A stretch of 9,853 nucleotides of DNA, from NCBI GenBank assembly GCA_903930485.1, contig CAIYYO010000182.1:1-9853 (forward strand), given 5' to 3'. Below are positions 6,271-9,853 of this stretch, one piece after another (within the stretch, counting starts at the first letter, position 1; every line of letters begins with the position of its first letter). A program made the translations under genes and the position numbers. The stretch comes from Methanobacteriota archaeon (GTDB lineage Archaea; Altiarchaeota; Altiarchaeia; IMC4; QMZM01). The notes beneath the pieces are model-generated. The model had not been told where the DNA came from. It saw only the letters and a list, made by a program, of their open reading frames with translations, and ran no database searches.

Positions 6271-6669
6271 ATGAAAACCCGCGTCTTACTGGATACCAAC
6301 TTTCTCATGATGCCTTACAAAGACCATGTAGACATCTTCCAGGAGATCGGTCGACTGATGGCCTCGGACCAGGAATATGAAATCGCCGTTCCTGCAAGCG
6401 TCAAGCGCGAACTGGAGACCCTTGCCGTAAAAGACAGGGGCGAGAACAAGGTTGCGGCGAAGCTGGGCCTCCAGCTGCTGGAACAGAAAAACGTCCCGGT
6501 GATCGAAAGCCCCCCGGACGTGAGGGCCGACGACGACATACTGCGCCTGGCTGAAGACGACCGGCAGATAGTGGTTTGCACGAACGACAAATTGCTCAAG
6601 ACCGAGCTAAGGAAAAAGGGCGTCAGCGTGATGACGATGAGGAGCAAAAGCCATCTGGCCTACGTTTAA
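6271..6669 (+). CDS. PIN-domain protein, Fcf1/Utp24-like
   Basis: This is a single PIN domain of 132 residues. The metal-binding acidic residues are in place: D8 in L-L-D-T-N-F (6-11), E47 in V-K-R-E-L (44-48), D87-D88-D89 in A-D-D-D-I-L (86-91) and D106 in C-T-N-D-K-L-L-K (103-110). PIN domains of this kind are Mg2+ or Mn2+ dependent ribonucleases. The position after aIF2 gamma, as in many archaea, favours a housekeeping role in RNA processing, like the eukaryotic rRNA nuclease Fcf1/Utp24, over a VapC toxin. No antitoxin gene adjoins it, which supports this. The gene starts 15 bases after the aIF2 gamma stop without a visible Shine-Dalgarno, so it probably depends on operon transcription. 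rRNA as substrate is inference. Confidence 0.88.
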   Translation: MKTRVLLDTNFLMMPYKDHVDIFQEIGRLMASDQEYEIAVPASVKRELETLAVKDRGENKVAAKLGLQLLEQKNVPVIESPPDVRADDDILRLAEDDRQIVVCTNDKLLKTELRKKGVSVMTMRSKSHLAYV

Positions 6670-6691
6670 GGACTTTTATTAAGTAAAGGCT

Positions 6692-6702
6692 AAATTTATA
6701 AA
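6692..6702 (+). promoter_or_regulatory. TATA-box promoter of the pyrophosphatase gene
   Basis: AAATTTATAAA is a near-consensus archaeal TATA box in the 94-base gap after the PIN gene. A purine-rich AAGTAAAGG just before it is a possible BRE. The centre is about 67 bases before ATG 6764, so transcription should start near 6722, leaving a leader of about 40 bases that holds the ribosome binding site. This indicates that the pump gene is transcribed separately from the upstream operon. Confidence 0.6.
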
Positions 6703-6752
6703 CCTATTCAAAAAAAATCTTTGAAAAAACATATCGTTGTTCAATCGATTCT

Positions 6753-6759
6753 GAGGTGA
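6753..6759 (+). promoter_or_regulatory. Strong Shine-Dalgarno site of the pyrophosphatase gene
   Basis: GAGGTGA lies four bases before ATG 6764 and matches the complement of the archaeal 16S rRNA 3' end. It fixes the start of the pyrophosphatase. It stands out because S6e, aIF2 gamma and the PIN gene have no such site. Confidence 0.75.
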
Positions 6760-6763
6760 CTAA

Positions 6764-8857
6764 ATGGAGTTAATAGCCATTGCTTCAAGCATAATTGCAT
6801 TGTTGTTTGCGGGATACATCGTACTGGATTTAAGGAAACAGGAAGACGGGAACGAGAAGATGGTCGAGATATCCAAGGCCATACAGACCGGGTCTATGGC
6901 ATATCTGAAAAGGCAGTTCACGACCATAGGCGTATTCGCCGTATTACTCTTCATCATACTGACCCTGGCTCTTAACTGGCAGACAGGGGTCGCATTCCTC
7001 GTGGGCGCGATATTCTCGGGGCTCGCGGGATATATGGGTATGAGGATATCCACTATGACCAACGTAAAGGTTGCGAACGCGGCTAGATCCGGCCTCGAGA
7101 AAGCCTTCAGGATGTCCTTCAGAGGCGGCGCCGTGACAGGCATGTTCGTCGTCGGCCTAAGCCTGCTCGGAGTATCAGGATTCTACTATATATTCAATAC
7201 ACTTTTCCCCACCACGGCTCTAGTAACCCGGGTTTCATACATCGTCGGATTCGGATTCGGCGCAAGCCTGATAAGCCTGTTCGCAAGGATCGGCGGAGGC
7301 ATATTCACTAAAGCCGCAGACGTCGGCGCAGACCTCGTAGGAAAAGTCGAGGCAGGCATACCGGAAGACGATCCCCGTAACCCGGCCGTCATAGCCGACA
7401 ACGTAGGAGACAACGTCGGAGACTGCGCGGGAATGGGTGCCGACCTCTTCGAGAGCTACGCCGTTACTGCTATCGCCGCGATGCTTCTCGGCGCGATAAT
7501 GCTCAAAGACAACTCGGCGCTCGTCCTGTATCCTCTCATGCTCGGAGCGGCAGGGATAATAGCTTCGATAGTAGGCGTCCTGTTCGTGAAAGGCGTCAAG
7601 GAGGACACGATAATGAACGCGATGTACAAGGGCCTAGCGATAGGATACGTCTTAGCCGCCATCATGTTCTATTTCGTCACACAATACGTCCTGGGCGGCG
7701 TCAACCTCAGCTCCATGAACACGGACGCGAACAGGATATACATCTCGGCCCTCGTAGGCCTGATAGTCGCCTTCGCCATAGTAAGGATCTCGGAGTACTA
7801 CACTGCGAAGAAATACAGGCCGGTACAAGACATAGCAAAGGCATCGCAGACCGGACCCGCTACCAACATCATAGCAGGCCTCGCGGTAGGTCTTGAAAGC
7901 ACGGCCCTGCCCACGATCGTTATATGCCTGGGCATACTGGTCTCATTCTACATGGCCAATATATACGGCGTGGCAATTGCCACGATGGCCCTCCTATCCG
8001 TGACCGGGCTCATCGTCGCCATGGATGCTTACGGCCCGATAACCGACAACGCCGGCGGTATAGCCGAGATGGCCAACCTCGACCCGGAAGTAAGGAAGGT
8101 AACGGACGCGCTGGATGCGGTCGGCAACACGACAAAGGCGGTGACGAAAGGATTCGCAATCGGCAGCGCGGCGCTCGCAGCGCTTGCTTTATTCGCATCA
8201 TTCACCCAGGAAGTCGGCCGAGTCATCGTTGAAAAACACCTCGAAGCCAAATACGGCCTTCCAACGGGGTCAGGCAACCTTGTTTTCGCATTGAACGACC
8301 CGGCGCTCATCATCGGATTATTCATAGGAGGGCTTTTGCCGTTCCTGTTCGCATCCTTCCTGATGAGGGCGGTCGGAAGAGCTGCCTTCGCAGTCGTGAA
8401 CGAAGTGAGGAGGCAGTTCAAGGAGATAAAAGGCATAATGGAAGGGACCGGCAAGCCAGATTACGCACGCTGCGTAGACATCGTCACAAAAAGCGCATTA
8501 AAAGAGATGACGATACCCGCGCTCATGTCGGTGATCGCGCCCGTCCTGATAGGCCTGCTTTTGGGGCCGACGGCTCTCGGCGGGCTCCTTATGGGATGCA
8601 TCGTCACAGGCTTGCTTTTAGCGCTGATGATGACCACGAGCGGGGGCGCATGGGACAACGCCAAGAAATACATCGAGGAAGGCAACTACGGCGGAAAGAA
8701 GAGCGAGGCTCATAAAGCTGCTGTCGTCGGCGACACCGTCGGAGACCCTTCGAAGGACACTGCAGGCCCGGCTATCAACCCATTGATAAAAGTAGTCAAC
8801 ATGATAGCATTATTATTCGTTGAGTTGATAGTTGTATACGGACTAAGATTCATCTAG
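6764..8857 (+). CDS. hppA: Membrane-bound proton-translocating pyrophosphatase (K+-independent type)
   Basis: This 697-residue integral membrane protein hydrolyses pyrophosphate and pumps H+ out of the cytoplasm. It has the hydrophobic pattern of the family's roughly 16 membrane helices. The substrate site is intact: D-V-G-A-D-L-V-G-K-V-E (186-196), E-D-D-P-R-N-P (201-207), D-N-V-G-D-N-V-G-D (212-220), the D-A-Y-G-P-I-T-D-N-A-G-G-I-A-E segment (421-435), and H-K-A-A-V-V-G-D-T-V-G-D-P near the end (650-662). The motif G-N-T-T-K-A-V-T (454-461) has Lys and Thr at the two positions that mark K+-independent enzymes; K+-dependent ones have Ala and Gly/Ala there. H+ specificity is therefore likely, since the known Na+ pumps of the family are K+-dependent. 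D-P-S-K-D-T (661-666) has Ser where Phe or Leu is common. It has its own TATA box and strong ribosome binding site, and interrupts the usual archaeal cluster between the PIN gene and rpo7. It could recover energy from pyrophosphate released by tRNA charging and RNA synthesis. Confidence 0.97.
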   Translation: MELIAIASSIIALLFAGYIVLDLRKQEDGNEKMVEISKAIQTGSMAYLKRQFTTIGVFAVLLFIILTLALNWQTGVAFLVGAIFSGLAGYMGMRISTMTNVKVANAARSGLEKAFRMSFRGGAVTGMFVVGLSLLGVSGFYYIFNTLFPTTALVTRVSYIVGFGFGASLISLFARIGGGIFTKAADVGADLVGKVEAGIPEDDPRNPAVIADNVGDNVGDCAGMGADLFESYAVTAIAAMLLGAIMLKDNSALVLYPLMLGAAGIIASIVGVLFVKGVKEDTIMNAMYKGLAIGYVLAAIMFYFVTQYVLGGVNLSSMNTDANRIYISALVGLIVAFAIVRISEYYTAKKYRPVQDIAKASQTGPATNIIAGLAVGLESTALPTIVICLGILVSFYMANIYGVAIATMALLSVTGLIVAMDAYGPITDNAGGIAEMANLDPEVRKVTDALDAVGNTTKAVTKGFAIGSAALAALALFASFTQEVGRVIVEKHLEAKYGLPTGSGNLVFALNDPALIIGLFIGGLLPFLFASFLMRAVGRAAFAVVNEVRRQFKEIKGIMEGTGKPDYARCVDIVTKSALKEMTIPALMSVIAPVLIGLLLGPTALGGLLMGCIVTGLLLALMMTTSGGAWDNAKKYIEEGNYGGKKSEAHKAAVVGDTVGDPSKDTAGPAINPLIKVVNMIALLFVELIVVYGLRFI

Positions 8858-8860
8858 AGG
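8857..8860 (+). promoter_or_regulatory. Shine-Dalgarno site of rpo7, overlapping the hppA stop
   Basis: GAGG begins at the last base of the hppA TAG stop and is followed by five bases (CAAAA) before ATG 8866. The overlap with the stop codon points to translation of rpo7 from the hppA transcript. Confidence 0.6.
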
Positions 8861-8865
8861 CAAAA

Positions 8866-9513
8866 ATGTACAAGATACTGACTGTTGAAGATACCATACG
8901 GGTTCCGCCCAAAAGGTTCGGCGAAGACCTGAAGAAAGCCATAACCGCCGAATTCGAGAACAACACCGCAGGCAGGATAGACAAGAACATGGGCATAATA
9001 CTCGCAGTCACGAGCGTCGACCAGACGAGCGAGGGAAAGATCATCATGGGCGACGGCGCAATATACTATAATGTGACGTTCGACATACTGATATACCAGC
9101 CGGTCATAAACGAAGTCGTAGAAGGTTCTGTGACAGAGATAACTGAATTCGGCGCCTTCGTGAACTTCGGGCCCATGGACGGACTGGTGCACGTATCGCA
9201 GGTAACCGAAGACTTCATGAGCTATGACCCGAAAAGCGCCGTACTCTCAGGGAAAGAGACTAAGAAGTCGCTCAAGGTCGGAGACGACGTAAGGGCGAGG
9301 ATAATCACCGTGAGCCTGAAGAACAAGTTCTCGGACTCGAAGGTCGGATTGACGATGAGGCAGCCTTATCTCGGAAAATTGCAGTGGCTGGAGGACGACA
9401 GGAAAGAGGTTAAGGAAGGCAAGACCGAGAAGAAAGACCTTAAAGGAAGCGAGAGGAAAGGTCCGGTCAAAAAAGATAGGAGAGGGGGCGGCCCAAGGCC
9501 AGGCAGAAGATGA
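8866..9513 (+). CDS. rpoE: DNA-directed RNA polymerase subunit Rpo7 (RpoE')
   Basis: Rpo7 pairs with Rpo4 to form the stalk of archaeal RNA polymerase, corresponding to eukaryotic Rpb7. The N-terminal RNP-like domain begins M-Y-K-I-L-T-V-E-D-T-I-R-V-P-P (1-15), with the typical G-D-G-A-I-Y-Y-N-V-T-F-D (62-73). An S1 RNA-binding domain follows, about 82-165 (V-V-E-G-S-V-T-E-I-T-E-F-G-A-F-V at 84-99; D-G-L-V-H-V-S-Q-V at 105-113), ending in K-V-G-L-T-M-R-Q-P-Y-L-G. The protein is 215 residues, longer than the usual 180-190, because of a Lys/Arg/Gly-rich tail from about 178 to the end, probably disordered and able to bind RNA. The start at 8866 is supported by the Shine-Dalgarno site. The stop overlaps the Spt4 start by four bases (ATGA), so the two are translationally coupled. 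Confidence 0.96.
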   Translation: MYKILTVEDTIRVPPKRFGEDLKKAITAEFENNTAGRIDKNMGIILAVTSVDQTSEGKIIMGDGAIYYNVTFDILIYQPVINEVVEGSVTEITEFGAFVNFGPMDGLVHVSQVTEDFMSYDPKSAVLSGKETKKSLKVGDDVRARIITVSLKNKFSDSKVGLTMRQPYLGKLQWLEDDRKEVKEGKTEKKDLKGSERKGPVKKDRRGGGPRPGRR

Positions 9514-9686
9514 GAGCTTGCAAGAGTTGCCACAGGATAATGGAAGAGGAAACGTGCAGCGCGTGTCGGGTTTCGACCTCGCAGTACTGGAGCGGCTTTT
9601 TATGCGTCATAGACCCGGAAAAATCCGAGATTGCGAAAAGGATGGGCATCAAGTTGCCCGGGCAGTACGCGATGAAGGTCAGATAA
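9510..9686 (+). CDS. spt4: Transcription elongation factor Spt4 (RpoE'')
   Basis: This 58-residue protein is archaeal Spt4, which binds the NGN domain of Spt5 to form the universal elongation factor that clamps RNA polymerase on the template. The zinc site is complete: C4-x-x-C7 and C16-x-x-C19. The rest has the family pattern S-x-x-W-S-G-F-L-C-V-I-D-P-E-K-S-E-I-A-K-R-M-G (24-46) and the ending L-P-G-Q-Y-A-M-K-V-R, where I-D-P-x-x-S-E-I-A is diagnostic. The length is normal. It overlaps rpoE by four bases (ATGA), an arrangement seen in many archaea. Its partner Spt5 is not in the window. DUF359 starts six bases after its stop. Confidence 0.95.
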   Translation: MRACKSCHRIMEEETCSACRVSTSQYWSGFLCVIDPEKSEIAKRMGIKLPGQYAMKVR

Positions 9687-9692
9687 AGAGGG

Positions 9693-9853
9693 ATGGAACG
9701 CATCTTGACCGAGAACCTCAGAGGAAAGCTTAAGAAGCCCTTCGGCAGGCTGGTTTCAGATGTTTCGGAATTAAAGGCCGAGCTTAAACACAAAAGGATA
9801 ATATCGGTCGGCGACAAGGTCACCGAATCCTTGCTGGGCGCGGGAATAGAGCC
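9693..9853 (+). CDS. DUF359 family, GTP-dependent dephospho-CoA kinase, N-terminal fragment
   Basis: The frame is open from ATG 9693 to the window edge, giving 53 complete codons of a protein whose usual length is about 160-190. The visible part has L-K-K-P-F-G-R-L-V (13-21) and K-R-I-I-S-V-G-D-K-V-T-E-S-L-L-G-A-G-I-E-P (34-54, the last from a partial codon). The second stretch matches the N-terminal nucleotide-binding region of DUF359, with the family's V-G-D-x-V-T. Members catalyse the last step of archaeal CoA synthesis, phosphorylating dephospho-CoA with GTP. The position directly after Spt4 is common in archaea and supports the call. A purine-rich AGAGGG runs right up to the ATG, unusually close for a Shine-Dalgarno; TTG 9705 is a less likely alternative start. 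Confidence 0.88.
   Translation, partial: MERILTENLRGKLKKPFGRLVSDVSELKAELKHKRIISVGDKVTESLLGAGIE

Noticed and set aside
6271..6669. VapC-type toxin
   Set aside because: No small antitoxin gene adjoins it, and it sits in a conserved housekeeping position after aIF2 gamma. The Fcf1/Utp24-like assignment fits better.
9510..9513. Four-base overlap of rpoE and spt4 as a possible frameshift
   Set aside because: Both proteins have normal family ends and starts. ATGA overlaps are ordinary translational coupling.

Overview
The window is archaeal. The right-hand two thirds carries a conserved archaeal information-processing cluster: ribosomal protein S6e, initiation factor aIF2 gamma, a PIN-domain protein, RNA polymerase subunit Rpo7 (RpoE'), Spt4 (RpoE'') and the start of a DUF359 dephospho-CoA kinase. 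The archaea-specific amidotransferase subunit GatE lies just upstream. TATA-like boxes sit about 30 bases before some starts, and other starts have GAGG-type Shine-Dalgarno sites. The lineage cannot be fixed from this window. The secreted two-helix pilin-like protein and the compact operons would fit a DPANN archaeon such as Micrarchaeota or Diapherotrites, but that is inference.

Left region (1-2530), accessory in character. The 3' end of a TPR protein (1-258, plus strand) converges on a minus-strand gene of 385 codons (503-1660). That gene encodes a signal peptide, a VirB2/TrbC-like two-helix membrane module, a Ser/Thr-rich linker and an extracytoplasmic domain resembling class I amidotransferase-like (ThuA-type) folds. 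Its TGA stop is followed in the same frame by 79 further open codons, probably a remnant. A short AT-rich region then holds a TATA-like element readable in both directions and a possible 25-codon ORF. Next comes a strikingly AT-rich gene for a two-helix membrane protein with a C-terminal PD-(D/E)XK nuclease-like domain, which ends one base before gatE.

Central and right region (2532-9853), housekeeping. GatE makes Gln-tRNA(Gln) with GatD, which is not in the window. S6e has its own promoter-like element and is followed closely by aIF2 gamma and the PIN protein. A membrane H+-pyrophosphatase of the K+-independent type, with its own TATA-like box and strong ribosome binding site, sits between the PIN gene and rpo7. 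Rpo7, Spt4 and DUF359 follow with gaps of 8 bases, a 4-base overlap and 6 bases. The cluster thus joins translation, transcription and CoA synthesis, with the proton pump inserted as a separately promoted unit that may also read into rpo7.

No rRNA, tRNA, CRISPR array, insertion sequence or complete mobile element was seen. The best leads for something new are the fused pilin-like/amidotransferase-like surface protein and the AT-rich membrane-anchored nuclease.
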